In this document: positions 24,371 to 32,695 of the stretch, one piece after another | Numbering within the stretch: the first letter of the stretch is position 1 | Layout of the letters: every line of letters begins with the position of its first letter | From: Nitrospira sp. | GTDB taxonomy: Bacteria; Nitrospirota; Nitrospiria; Nitrospirales; Nitrospiraceae | DNA: 33,081 nucleotides | Direction: 5' to 3' | NCBI GenBank assembly: GCA_005116815.1 | Contig: SWDR01000003.1 | Span: forward strand, 147,461-180,541 | Program-made: the position numbers and the translations under genes | The notes under the pieces: model-generated | Seen by the model: the letters and a program-made list of their open reading frames with translations, nothing else | Told to the model about the DNA's origin: nothing | Database searches by the model: none

Positions 24371-24466
24371 GGAAGGGCACCCATGTTGGGCTAAGTGCGC
24401 CCGTCGAACGAGGCCCTTCTCAGGGCGCGCGTTCCGGGAGCACAGGACCAACGTGGGTGTCCTTCC
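24371..24466. repeat. Stem-loop element with a degenerate repeat end (copy D)
   Basis: The 19-base arms GGAAGGGCACCCATGTTGG (24371-24389) and CCAACGTGGGTGTCCTTCC (24448-24466) pair at all but two positions. The loop contains GCGCGCGTTCCGGGAGCACAG (24425-24445), a diverged form of the end module of copies A-C. The right arm contains CCAACGTGGGT, which also occurs inside copy C. The element ends 3 bp from the stop codon of the AAA-like gene and could act as its transcription terminator. Confidence 0.6.
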
Positions 24467-24468
24467 TC

Positions 24469-24999
24469 CTACTTCTTTTTTGTCCCCTCGGCCTTCGTCG
24501 TGGCCACCATGACGACCACCGGAGTCTGAGGTGAGAAGGCCTCCTCGATGCGCTTCTTTCCATTGCTGGTGAGGATCACGATTCCGGTGTGGTTCTCGAT
24601 ACGCAGGAGGAGGTGGGCCGTCTCCGCGTTCGCATAGCGATCATGGGAATCTTTGACCTTGGTGCGTGACCCAAACAGCGCGTCCGCCTCATCGAAAAAG
24701 AGGATCGAGCCACTCGCGGCGGCTTTATCGAATACATTGTTCAGATTCTTCTCGGTTTCGCCAATGTATTTGCTGACCACCGCCGACAGATCCACCCGGA
24801 ACAAATCGACCTTGAGGGTTTCGGCCAAGGTTTCGGCTGCCTTCCTCCGACGGAGCGGCGTGGAACCGGACAAAATCAAAACTGCGGAGGATGCCGCCTT
24901 GGACTTCTTCGCCCGGCGAACCGGCGTGGCCTTCTTCTTTCCCACTGTCTTCTTCACCGCGGCCTTCACTTTTTTCTTTTTAATGATCTTGGCTGCCAT
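24469..24999 (-). CDS. AAA-like protein without Walker A, with lysine-rich N-terminal tail
   Basis: The 176-residue protein has two parts. Residues 1-36 are a Lys/Ala/Val/Arg-rich, histone H1-like tail (KKKKVKAAVKKTVGKKKATP). Residues 38-156 resemble a AAA+ domain: Walker B ILFFDEADALFG (99-110), the following KVKDSHDRYANAE typical of one AAA subgroup, and sensor 1 ILTSN (142-146). The Walker A loop is lost; residues 45-52 read GSTPLRRR with no GK[ST]. The chain ends soon after EEAF, before the arginine finger and the small lid domain. It cannot be a normal ATPase. It may be a DNA- or RNA-binding regulator or partner of a real AAA protein. Confidence 0.75.
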   Translation of the reverse strand: MAAKIIKKKKVKAAVKKTVGKKKATPVRRAKKSKAASSAVLILSGSTPLRRRKAAETLAETLKVDLFRVDLSAVVSKYIGETEKNLNNVFDKAAASGSILFFDEADALFGSRTKVKDSHDRYANAETAHLLLRIENHTGIVILTSNGKKRIEEAFSPQTPVVVMVATTKAEGTKKK

Positions 25000-25046
25000 T
25001 TTTCATGCTCCTCTTAATACGTTAAGCCGAGTGGTTGCTCTCGTTA

Positions 25047-25098
25047 GTTTGTCTCGTGTATGTGATTGGACCGAATAAACCAGATGAGCCAGACAAAC
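25047..25098. repeat. Inverted repeat in divergent intergenic region
   Basis: GTTTGTCT (25047-25054) and AGACAAAC (25091-25098) are perfect inverted arms separated by 36 bp. They lie between the AAA-like gene (minus) and the small gene at 25212 (plus). The dyad could be a regulator site for both, or the remains of a repeat. Confidence 0.35.
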
Positions 25099-25211
25099 CG
25101 CCCACGAACCCTCCCGAGTATACGATGACGGCTTGCGGATCATATCTGCAATTGCTCACAATGGCCAGCGGGTCTTTGCACAGGATGTCAGCCATCGGAG
25201 GATCTTGCCTA

Positions 25212-25550
25212 ATGACACCAGCAGCACTCATTGAACAGGAACTTGCGGCAGCCGAGGCTGCTCAGCAGGACCGCAACGACGGAAAGGTGCGCGTCTGCGC
25301 CAGACGAGCCGTGGCCCTCGCCACTACCGCCTGGCTAGCCAGACTTCCTCGTCCACGATGGCGCGGGGATGCGATGGCACATCTCCTCCACATTCAGCAG
25401 GACGAATCTTTCCCGCTCCCCATTCGCCAGGCAGCTGAGCGATTAAGCACCCCTGTCACCCGGCAACACCAAGCCCCCTTCACCACAGACCCGATCGCCG
25501 ACGCAAGACTCATCATCGCCCATCTCAGCAGCACCGACGGTGGCGTGTGA
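25212..25550 (+). CDS. Small helical protein of unknown function
   Basis: The 112-residue protein starts MTPAALIEQELAAAEAAQQD, with GGAGGA placed well before the ATG (25196-25201). The frame is open to 25035, but the upstream part is not protein-like. The protein is mainly helical, and the segment GKVRVCARRAVALATTAWLA is the most distinctive. The build loosely recalls HEPN-type helical bundles, but the HEPN RNase motif is absent, so this is only a hint. It has no signal peptide or membrane segment. It stands alone between divergent and convergent neighbours. Confidence 0.68.
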   Translation: MTPAALIEQELAAAEAAQQDRNDGKVRVCARRAVALATTAWLARLPRPRWRGDAMAHLLHIQQDESFPLPIRQAAERLSTPVTRQHQAPFTTDPIADARLIIAHLSSTDGGV

Positions 25551-25621
25551 AACGCGAGGTGAAGTGTGTGGTTCGAAGTTCCGGGTTCTAAGCTCCGAAA
25601 CCCTCGACCCTCCCTCCCCCG

Positions 25622-27085
25622 CTACCAACCCAAAGCCCACCGATGCCCATTCTTCTCCAGCAACGCATCCGCTTCCCTCGGACCCCAGCTACCGGCGCTG
25701 TAGAAATGGACGGATTTCTCGCCGGTCAACAGCGGGTCATAGAGGCGCCAGGCCGTTTCGGTGAAGTCCGCGCTGACAAAGAGGGTCTGGTCGCCGATCA
25801 TCACGTCGCGAAGGAGCGTCTCATAGGCTTCAGGCAACTGGCCGAACGCTTGTTGGTAGTCGAACTGCAGCGCATGGTCGCTCAGTTGGAACGGCCTCCC
25901 GGGACTCTTCACGGAAAAGCAGAGTGAGAATCCTTCACTGGGCTGAAGCGTGATCAGCAGCATATTGGGGGCAATGCTCCCTGGATCGAGGGACCGGAAT
26001 ACTTGGGTGGGGGCTTCACGAAAGGTCACCGCGATCTGGGTCATTTTGCGCGGGAAGCGTTTGCCCGTCCTCAGATAGAACGGCACGCCCTTCCATCGCC
26101 AGTTGTGAATCTCCGCTTTCAGCGCCACATAGGTCTCCGTGGTCGAATCCTTCGGGACCCCTCGTTCCTCGCGATAGCCAGGAATCGTCTGGTCGGCAAT
26201 CTGCCAGGACGTGTATTGGCCAAAGACGACATCCTGCTGCGTGATCGGCGCAATGGAATGGAGCACTTTCAGTTTTTCGTTCTGGATCGCCGCGGCATCG
26301 AACGAGACCGGCACTTCCATCGCGACAACCGTCATCAGTTGAGTCAAATGGTTCTGCACCATATCGCGGAACGCCCCGGCTTGCTGGTAGTAGGCCCCGC
26401 GATGCTCGACGCCGAGATCTTCGGCCACGGTAATCTGTACGTTCTCAATGGTGTCGCGTTTCCAGAGCGATTCAAAAATCGGATTCGCAAAGCGGAAGGC
26501 CAGGAGATTCTGCACTGTCTCTTTGCCGAGATAATGATCGATGCGGTAGATCTGGGATTCCTCGATATATTGATGCAGGGTCGTATTCAGTTTCCGGGCT
26601 GAGAGAAAGTCGTGGCCAAATGGTTTTTCGAACACGACGCGGACCCACCCGTGACTCTTGAGCAATCCCGCCTGGTCCAGCCGTTCCATGGCGATAGGCA
26701 CGGTGTCCGGTGGCAACGCGAGGTAAAACACCCGGTTCTCCGGCATCGTGTGCTGACGCTCCAACCCTCGAATGTATACGGCCAAGGCCTCATAATCTTG
26801 AGCGCTTCCTTCATGCACAGTCTGGTAATGCAGACATTCTTCGCACCAGGCGCGTAACTCCGTTTCATTACGCCAGCCTGCTTGCTGCAGGCCTTCGAAG
26901 GCCCAGAGCCGAAACCCCTCCTCCCCCATCTCTGGCAAAGCCGCGCCAACGATCAGCGTATTCCGAGTTTCCAGAATTCCTTGATCCCGCAGATGATACA
27001 GCGCCGGCAGGAGCTTCCGGCGTGTCAGATCGCCAGTGCCACCGATAATGACAAAAACATGAGGTTCAACCTGCTGTTCCGACAT
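25622..27085 (-). CDS. zwf: Glucose-6-phosphate 1-dehydrogenase
   Basis: Zwf oxidises glucose 6-phosphate to 6-phosphogluconolactone with NAD(P)+, opening the oxidative pentose phosphate pathway. The 487-residue protein has the nucleotide motif IIGGTGDLTRRKL (13-25), FEKPFGHD (152-159), and the substrate signature RIDHYLGKE (181-189) with Asp183, His184 and Lys188. The proton-accepting histidine lies in MVQNHLTQ. Length is normal. It is the last gene of a minus-strand row (pfk, universal stress protein, P-ATPase, zwf), though a 102-bp gap with a dyad precedes it. No pgl or gnd follows in the window. Confidence 0.96.
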   Translation of the reverse strand: MSEQQVEPHVFVIIGGTGDLTRRKLLPALYHLRDQGILETRNTLIVGAALPEMGEEGFRLWAFEGLQQAGWRNETELRAWCEECLHYQTVHEGSAQDYEALAVYIRGLERQHTMPENRVFYLALPPDTVPIAMERLDQAGLLKSHGWVRVVFEKPFGHDFLSARKLNTTLHQYIEESQIYRIDHYLGKETVQNLLAFRFANPIFESLWKRDTIENVQITVAEDLGVEHRGAYYQQAGAFRDMVQNHLTQLMTVVAMEVPVSFDAAAIQNEKLKVLHSIAPITQQDVVFGQYTSWQIADQTIPGYREERGVPKDSTTETYVALKAEIHNWRWKGVPFYLRTGKRFPRKMTQIAVTFREAPTQVFRSLDPGSIAPNMLLITLQPSEGFSLCFSVKSPGRPFQLSDHALQFDYQQAFGQLPEAYETLLRDVMIGDQTLFVSADFTETAWRLYDPLLTGEKSVHFYSAGSWGPREADALLEKNGHRWALGW

Positions 27086-27135
27086 GCGCCACGTTCTCCC
27101 TGTAAAAAATCAACCGCCACGTAAGCTGGAAAGCG

Positions 27136-27198
27136 CTGAACGGTGATCGATAAACGATGAGCAAGGATATCTTGATCCCTTCTGCGTTCATCGTTCAG
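27136..27198. repeat. Imperfect dyad between P-ATPase and zwf
   Basis: CTGAACGGTGAT (27136-27147) and TTCATCGTTCAG (27187-27198) are inverted arms with two mismatches. The right arm covers the stop codon of the P-ATPase gene. It may end or weaken transcription before zwf. Confidence 0.35.
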
Positions 27199-29884
27199 AG
27201 CTCAGCATTCCGTTGCTCGCTCGATCTTTTGAATTCCACCGCAACCAGCCCCGCCGGATGCACCACTTTTCGATCTCCACCGCGATGAATACGATCGACG
27301 AGAGTGCCAGGCACAGCAGCAGCTCTTCGAAATCGAGCGGCTCCGTCTTGAAGATCGGATTCAAGGCCGGGATATAGATCGTCGCCATCTGCAGCACAAA
27401 AGTCAGCGCCACCGCGCCCAGCAGCGGGAGATTGCTCCAAGGGCCTAGCTGGAAGAACGACGCACGCTCCGATCGAAGGGCGAGCACGTTGCCCATCTGC
27501 GACAACGTCAGGACCGTGAAGACCATCGTCTGCCAATGGGCATGTCCCGTGCGATAGGCCCAGGCCTGGGTGACAAGTGTCACGCCCCCCATGAGCAGGC
27601 CGATCCACAGAATGTCCTGCCACATCCCATCCGCGAAGAGGCTTTCGCGCGGAGGTCTGGGCGGCCGCTTCATGAGACCTTGTTCTTCCGGCTCCACCGC
27701 CAGAGCCAACCCCGGCAACCCGTCGGTGACGAGGTTGATCCAGAGAATGTGGATCGGCAGCAGGGGAATCGGCATGCCCAGAAACGGCGCGAGAAAGATC
27801 GTCCAGACCTCTGCGGTGTTACACGACAGCGCGTACTTGATGAACTTGCGGATGTTGTCGAAAATCCGCCGTCCTTCCTCCACGGCCGTCACGATCGTGG
27901 CAAAATTATCATCGAGCAAGATCATATGCGCCGATTCGCGCGCCACATCGGTGCCGGTCAGCCCCATGGCAATCCCAATGTCGGCGCGCTGAAGCGCGGG
28001 AGCATCGTTCACGCCATCGCCCGTCATCGCGACGAACTCACCCTGATCTTGGAGTCCCTTCACAATCGTGATCTTCTGCTCCGGCGACACCCGCGCATAG
28101 ACCCGGATACCCTCCACTCGCGCCTCGTACTCATCCAGCGGCAACTTCGCCAGCTCCTGCCCCGTCAACACCGCATCGTGGTTCTCGATGATACCGAGGC
28201 GCAAGGCAATGGCGCGGGCCGTCGCGGGGTGATCGCCGGTAATCATCACCGGTGTAATGCCCGCCGATTTGCACAGGGCCACCGCGGACCTCGCTTCCTC
28301 CCGTGGAGGATCCATCAATCCAACCAGACCGAGAAAGGTCAGCCCTCGCTCGACGCTGTCAGGTGCAAGCGCCTCCGGCACATCCGGCCAGATCCGGTAG
28401 GCCAGGGCCAAGACACGCAAGCCCTCCGCCGCCATCTGTTCGGCTTGCGCTAAGATTGCCGCCGTATCGAGTGCGGTTCTAGCATCGCCGGTCAACTGCC
28501 CATCGCACAAGGCCACGATCTGCTCGGGCGCCCCCTTGGTGAAGGCCACGACCTCCGAGCCCTCCCGATGCAGAGTCGTCATGCATTTGCGGTCTGAATC
28601 GAACGGCAGCTCCGCCACCCGCGGCGCCTGCACCAATAGCTCGGCCTTCCCGTAGCCCCTCTCTTCTGCGCCTTGAAAGAGCGCCACTTCCGTCGGATCA
28701 CCGATCAGATGGCCATCGTCGTGTCTGGTTGCATCGTTACTGAGCGCCATGGCCTTCATCAACCAGCGCCAGGATTGCTCCCCGCCCTCGGAACCGCTTT
28801 TCGGCTGGCCGCTCACAAAAAGTTGCTCCACATGCATCTTGTTCTGAGTGAGGGTGCCCGTCTTGTCCGAACAGATGTAGGTAACGGACCCCAGCGTCTC
28901 CACTGCCGGCAATCTGCGAATCAGCGCATGTTTCTGCACCAACCGACGAGCGCCTAACGCCAGCGACACCGTCACCACGGCTGGGAGCGCTTCAGGAATC
29001 GCCGCGACCGCCAGACTCACCGCCGTTAAAAACATCAACACCATCGACTCCCCGCGCAACACGCCGACAGCAAACACGATGGCACAGATCGCCAGTGCGA
29101 CGAGGGCCAGCCGCTGCCCGAATTGTGCCAGCCGTTTCTGGAGCGGCGTCTTCACGACCTCTTCACTCCCCAGCATCGACGCGATCCTGCCTAACTCGGT
29201 CTGCATGCCGGTTGCGACCACCAGGCCGGTGCCACGGCCATAGGTCACGCTGGTCCCTTTGTAGGCGAGGTTCACCCGGTCGCCAAGCGATGTCTCGGCT
29301 TCTTCCAACGAAGCCGTCCGTTTTTCAACCGGGACCGACTCCCCGGTCAGCGGCGACTCATCCACTTTCAGTTGGACCGTTTCGATCAGTCGGATATCGG
29401 CAGGCATCACGTTGCCGGCCTCCAGCAACACGACATCGCCGGGCACAAGCCGCAAGGCGGAAATCTCTGTCACCTGGCCGCCCCGCCTGACCAACGCCGT
29501 AGCAGCCGCGAGCAATTTCAGCGCCGCGACCGCTCGCTCCGCCCGATATTCCTGAACAAAACCGATCACCCCGTTCAGCAGCACGATCACGACGATGGCG
29601 ATCGCATCGGGGGGTTCGCCGATGATTCCGGAGATGATCGCCGCCCCGATCAAGACGAGGATCATGAAGTCGGTGAATTGATCGAGGAACATGCGCCAGA
29701 GCGGGCGTGGAGGTCGTTCACGGATGTCGTTCGGACCATACTGAACGATCCGACGCGCAGCCTCCTCACTGGTGAGACCGGCGTCAGGATCGACCGAGAG
29801 ATGTGTGGCCACTTCACCTGGCGAGAGCAAGTGCCAGAGCATAGGTGTAAGTGGAGACGGAGGAATGGCCTTTAGGGAACTCAT
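27188..29884 (-). CDS. Calcium-type P-type ATPase (P2A, SERCA/PacL-like)
   Basis: The 898-residue cation pump has TGES in the actuator domain, the phosphorylated Asp340 in CSDKTGTLT and the hinge MTGDGVNDAPAL. Calcium ligands of SERCA have counterparts: PEALP in M4 (Glu309), the Asn and Glu of SCNTAEVW in M5 (Asn768, Glu771), and NLVTDG in M6 (Asn796, Thr799, Asp800). Calcium export is therefore the best reading; a proton or manganese role is less likely. The start chosen is the ATG at 29884, with GGGAG 8 bases upstream; a GTG at 29893 is possible. It follows the universal stress protein gene after 47 bp. Confidence 0.92.
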   Translation of the reverse strand: MSSLKAIPPSPLTPMLWHLLSPGEVATHLSVDPDAGLTSEEAARRIVQYGPNDIRERPPRPLWRMFLDQFTDFMILVLIGAAIISGIIGEPPDAIAIVVIVLLNGVIGFVQEYRAERAVAALKLLAAATALVRRGGQVTEISALRLVPGDVVLLEAGNVMPADIRLIETVQLKVDESPLTGESVPVEKRTASLEEAETSLGDRVNLAYKGTSVTYGRGTGLVVATGMQTELGRIASMLGSEEVVKTPLQKRLAQFGQRLALVALAICAIVFAVGVLRGESMVLMFLTAVSLAVAAIPEALPAVVTVSLALGARRLVQKHALIRRLPAVETLGSVTYICSDKTGTLTQNKMHVEQLFVSGQPKSGSEGGEQSWRWLMKAMALSNDATRHDDGHLIGDPTEVALFQGAEERGYGKAELLVQAPRVAELPFDSDRKCMTTLHREGSEVVAFTKGAPEQIVALCDGQLTGDARTALDTAAILAQAEQMAAEGLRVLALAYRIWPDVPEALAPDSVERGLTFLGLVGLMDPPREEARSAVALCKSAGITPVMITGDHPATARAIALRLGIIENHDAVLTGQELAKLPLDEYEARVEGIRVYARVSPEQKITIVKGLQDQGEFVAMTGDGVNDAPALQRADIGIAMGLTGTDVARESAHMILLDDNFATIVTAVEEGRRIFDNIRKFIKYALSCNTAEVWTIFLAPFLGMPIPLLPIHILWINLVTDGLPGLALAVEPEEQGLMKRPPRPPRESLFADGMWQDILWIGLLMGGVTLVTQAWAYRTGHAHWQTMVFTVLTLSQMGNVLALRSERASFFQLGPWSNLPLLGAVALTFVLQMATIYIPALNPIFKTEPLDFEELLLCLALSSIVFIAVEIEKWCIRRGWLRWNSKDRASNGMLSSER

Positions 29885-29931
29885 GCCGACCACTCCCTCA
29901 CCTGACGAGATACACGAGTAGCGCTGCGAGA

Positions 29932-30795
29932 CTATCTGACGACAAGAACCGAACAGGAACTATGTTGGACCACCCTGGTCGAGACACTGCCCAACAGGAA
30001 GCGCGCGATGGCGCCCAACCCTTTGGCCCCCATCACGATCAGATCGGCCTGATGCTTGGATGCCACCTTCATAATCTCTTCTGCCGGCTTCCCGAGCTGA
30101 TAGACCGCCTCAGCCGTAAACCCAGCCTTGACCAGCTTCCGCACGTTCTGCTCGACCAGATGGCGGCCTGCCGTCTTCAGCTCCGGGTACTTGATGAAGG
30201 GCATCGCATGGATCACGGTCACGTGAATCGGCACATGACCGCCCTTGCCGGTCGACGTATCCGGTTGAAAGTTCTTCACCACAAACGCGAGGGCTTTGGC
30301 CGATGCGGCCGATCCATCGGTCGCCAAGGTAATCCGACGCAGCGGTACCGCTGCGTCTTTCACGACGAGCACGGGACAGGTCGCATGATGGATGAGATTC
30401 GTCGACACGCTGCCGAGCATAAAACGGTCGAGGGCATCGAGGCCCTGGCTGCCCACGACCAGGAGGCCGTCCCGTTTGGGGGCGCGCTTCAAAATCGTCT
30501 GGGCGATCGCTCCTTGTTCCTTGCGCACCGCGCCCTTGAGCTTCAGCGTCGCCAACTGCAGTTTGGCCTCCTTGAGGGCTTTTGCCGAGCGCGCGTCCAT
30601 GCGCTGAGCTTCTTCCTGGATGTACCGCTCCATTCCCGCCATGACCGGCTGCGAAAGAAACGGCGCACGGAGCGAGGCGATATCCACCACATGCAGCGCC
30701 GTGACTTTCGGCGGCACCACGAACGGGAGCTTGGCCACCCAGTTCAATCCCCATGTCCCAAACTTCGATCCATCCGTCGCCACGAGCACATTCAT
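29932..30795 (-). CDS. Tandem-domain universal stress protein
   Basis: The 287-residue protein has two UspA domains in tandem (about 1-140 and 145-287). Each has the ATP-binding glycine pattern: GSQGLDALDRFMLGSVS and GAKGLGAIARFLLGSVS. Both domains start with LVATDGS or LATDGS. Such proteins bind ATP and support survival under energy or redox stress. It lies between the truncated pfk (35 bp upstream) and the calcium-type P-ATPase (47 bp downstream), all on one strand. This suggests a shared stress or energy-state regulation. Confidence 0.94.
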   Translation of the reverse strand: MNVLVATDGSKFGTWGLNWVAKLPFVVPPKVTALHVVDIASLRAPFLSQPVMAGMERYIQEEAQRMDARSAKALKEAKLQLATLKLKGAVRKEQGAIAQTILKRAPKRDGLLVVGSQGLDALDRFMLGSVSTNLIHHATCPVLVVKDAAVPLRRITLATDGSAASAKALAFVVKNFQPDTSTGKGGHVPIHVTVIHAMPFIKYPELKTAGRHLVEQNVRKLVKAGFTAEAVYQLGKPAEEIMKVASKHQADLIVMGAKGLGAIARFLLGSVSTRVVQHSSCSVLVVR

Positions 30796-30830
30796 GGTGC
30801 CTATCCTTTCAATTGACTGTTGGTTGCATG

Positions 30831-32003
30831 TCAGACAACAGGCTGAAACCGGCGTTGAAAGACTTCCGGCGACAGCCCCGCGAGGCCCGCGTAGCAGCCC
30901 AGCGTGACCGGATCCTTGAGGTCCTTGTCGGACAGACGGATCATATACTGGCGCGCAATCTGATACGACTGCGCCGTGATATCCACCATCCGCACTTTCG
31001 CCCTACCACTCACGGGATCGAGCATCTGATTGAACAGGATCGGCGTAAACCGCCCATCCTGAATCGAGACCATGGCCGCCGTGCCTCCGTCGAGCAGGAA
31101 CTGCGCCGCACAATAGCCGAGATCGCGGGTGTATTCCATATCGAACGGAATCGGGTCCGCGCAGCGCAACTCATACCCGACATTCTTGGCGACGATCGTC
31201 GTGGCCAGGCCCAAGGCCTTCATGCCCTTGGCCACTTCACGCCGAAGCACATCGCCGATATCCACGTCGGCCAATCGCAGGTGGCCATGTTCATCCCGCT
31301 CGACATGATCCAACCCACCCAGGTCTTGCGGGTCGAGCATCTCGATCAGCCCTTCCGCCAGCACGACCACCCCGTCTGAGCGCCCTCCGCTCAGACGCTT
31401 GATCATCGTCCCGATCACGAGATCCACCAGGCGCTGAAGCCTCACAGGCCGTTCCGTAAATTCCTCAGGGATGACAGTGAGGGTGGCGCCGGCCGCCTTG
31501 CCGATTCCAAGCGCCAAATGACCGGCTTTGCGCCCCATGGTCACGGCGAAATACCAGCGCGCCGTGGTATGAGCATCCACCATGAGATTCTTGACGATCT
31601 CGACAGCAACGTGCCGGGCTGTTTGAAAGCCGAACGTCGGAATGCCGGCGGGAAGATCGAGATCGTTGTCGATGGTCTTCGGCACATGCACAATTTGCAC
31701 ATGCCCTGCCGCCTGTTCTTCCAACTTGAGCGATGAAAAGGCCGTATCGTCTCCGCCGATCGTCACCAATCGCGTGATGCCAAGTTTCGTTAAGCAAGAC
31801 AAGACGGTGGCAAGCGATTCTGCCTTCTTCGTTGGATTCGCCCGTGAGGTGCCCAGATACGACCCGCCTCGAAAATGAATGCGACTGACTTCTTCGATGG
31901 AAAGGGGGCGCACCCGACTCGTGTTCCCCTCCATGAGCCACTTGAATCCGTCGATGATCCCGACGACATCGCAGCCGCCGAGGATACTGCGGATCGTGAC
32001 AGA
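30831..32003 (-). pseudogene. pfkA: 6-phosphofructokinase (pyrophosphate-signature type) lacking its 5' end
   Basis: The body is a clear phosphofructokinase: IGGDDT, PKTIDNDL, TMGRKAGHLAL and a normal C-terminus. Asp after GGD and Lys in PKTIDND are the two residues that mark pyrophosphate-dependent enzymes; ATP enzymes have Gly at both. Family similarity continues upstream of the only ATG (31934) through GGCDVVGIIDGFKWL to SVTIR, ending near 32003. The expected first 20-25 residues, with the glycine-rich phosphate loop, are missing in all three frames. Upstream sequence is AT-rich and reaches a stop near 32050, without ATG, GTG or TTG. I infer an inactive remnant, unless a shortened protein from 31934 has another use. 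Confidence 0.75.
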
Positions 32004-32072
32004 AAACCAAAAAATGAGATCAGCCCAAATGTCAGAAATATGCTCAAGGGGTCAGATTTTTAAGTAACCTCT

Positions 32073-32483
32073 ATGCTGCACATCTCATCACACGTCATCA
32101 TCCCCGATTCTGAAATCGACATCCATGCGATGCGATCGCAGGGCGCCGGCGGCCAGAACGTCAATAAGGTTTCTTCCGCGATTCATTTGCAGTTCGATAT
32201 TGCGGCCTCCTCACTGCCCCCCTTCTACAAAGAAGAACTGCTGAAGCTCAGAGACAATCGGATTTCAGCTGATGGAGTGATTACGATCAAAGCCCAGCAG
32301 CATCGGAGTCAAGAGCAGAATCGAGAGGATGCACTTGCTCGGCTACTCGAACTTATTCAGAGCGTGGCGATTCCGCGAAAAAAGCGCAGAGCGACGAAGC
32401 CAACGAAGGGATCGAAGCAGCGGCGGTTGGAGAGTAAGACGAAACGAGGGAAGCTGAAAACACTCAGGCGGACGCTGGAGTAA
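32073..32483 (+). CDS. arfB: Alternative ribosome-rescue factor ArfB (YaeJ-type peptidyl-tRNA hydrolase)
   Basis: The 136-residue protein releases nascent chains from ribosomes stalled without a stop codon. The GGQ motif lies at 26-28 within RSQGAGGQNVNKV, and the domain matches a release-factor domain 3. The C-terminal tail is long and basic (KKRRATKPTKGSKQRRLESK and on), as needed to enter the empty mRNA channel. The codon-recognition domains of normal release factors are absent. It begins about 70 bp from the break point of the truncated pfk and is convergent with fabI. Confidence 0.93.
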   Translation: MLHISSHVIIPDSEIDIHAMRSQGAGGQNVNKVSSAIHLQFDIAASSLPPFYKEELLKLRDNRISADGVITIKAQQHRSQEQNREDALARLLELIQSVAIPRKKRRATKPTKGSKQRRLESKTKRGKLKTLRRTLE

Positions 32484-32493
32484 CCGCAGTGAA

Positions 32494-32578
32494 AGCCGTG
32501 AAGCGTACCTCGTGAAGCGTGAACCGCGGGCCATGAAAGCGAGAGACGATATACGAATGCCCCTTCACGCTAACGGCT
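32494..32578. repeat. Hairpin related to the dispersed repeat (copy E)
   Basis: AGCCGT (32494-32499) pairs with ACGGCT (32573-32578), and AGCGTGAA pairs with TTCACGCT inside. The left part contains GTGAAGCGTACCTCGTGAAG, related to the CTCGTGAAGCGT tandem of copies A and B. The CGCGCGTT end module is absent, so this is at most a partial or diverged member. It lies just behind arfB. Confidence 0.45.
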
Positions 32579-32695
32579 GTTCAAACAGGCTGTCCAGCAA
32601 GGCCGCAGCGAGTGAAGGGCCGAGGCGTACCCTTTGGGTACGTTGAGGGCCTTTACGATGTGAGAACGCCGCTGGAAGCCTTTTTCAACAGCCGT
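32573..32695. repeat. 123-bp imperfect palindrome between arfB and fabI
   Basis: The ends ACGGCTGTT (32573-32581) and AACAGCCGT (32687-32695) are perfect inverted arms. AGGCT and CCAGC follow inward on both sides. The centre is the perfect hairpin CGTACCC-TTT-GGGTACG (32626-32642). The axis of the ends and of the core coincide at 32634. The last base is the first base of the fabI stop codon on the other strand. The element could end transcription from both converging genes, or be a non-autonomous mobile or repetitive unit. Confidence 0.6.

Noticed and set aside
27536-28453. Open frame of 305 codons on the + strand inside the P-ATPase gene
   Set aside because: It is the reverse complement of conserved P-ATPase motifs and has no ribosome binding site or protein-like features.
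31465-32010. 181-codon frame over the pfk 5' region that might carry its missing N-terminus by frameshift
   Set aside because: The frame and the third minus-strand frame were read, and neither contains the glycine-rich phosphofructokinase loop. A simple frameshift does not explain the loss.
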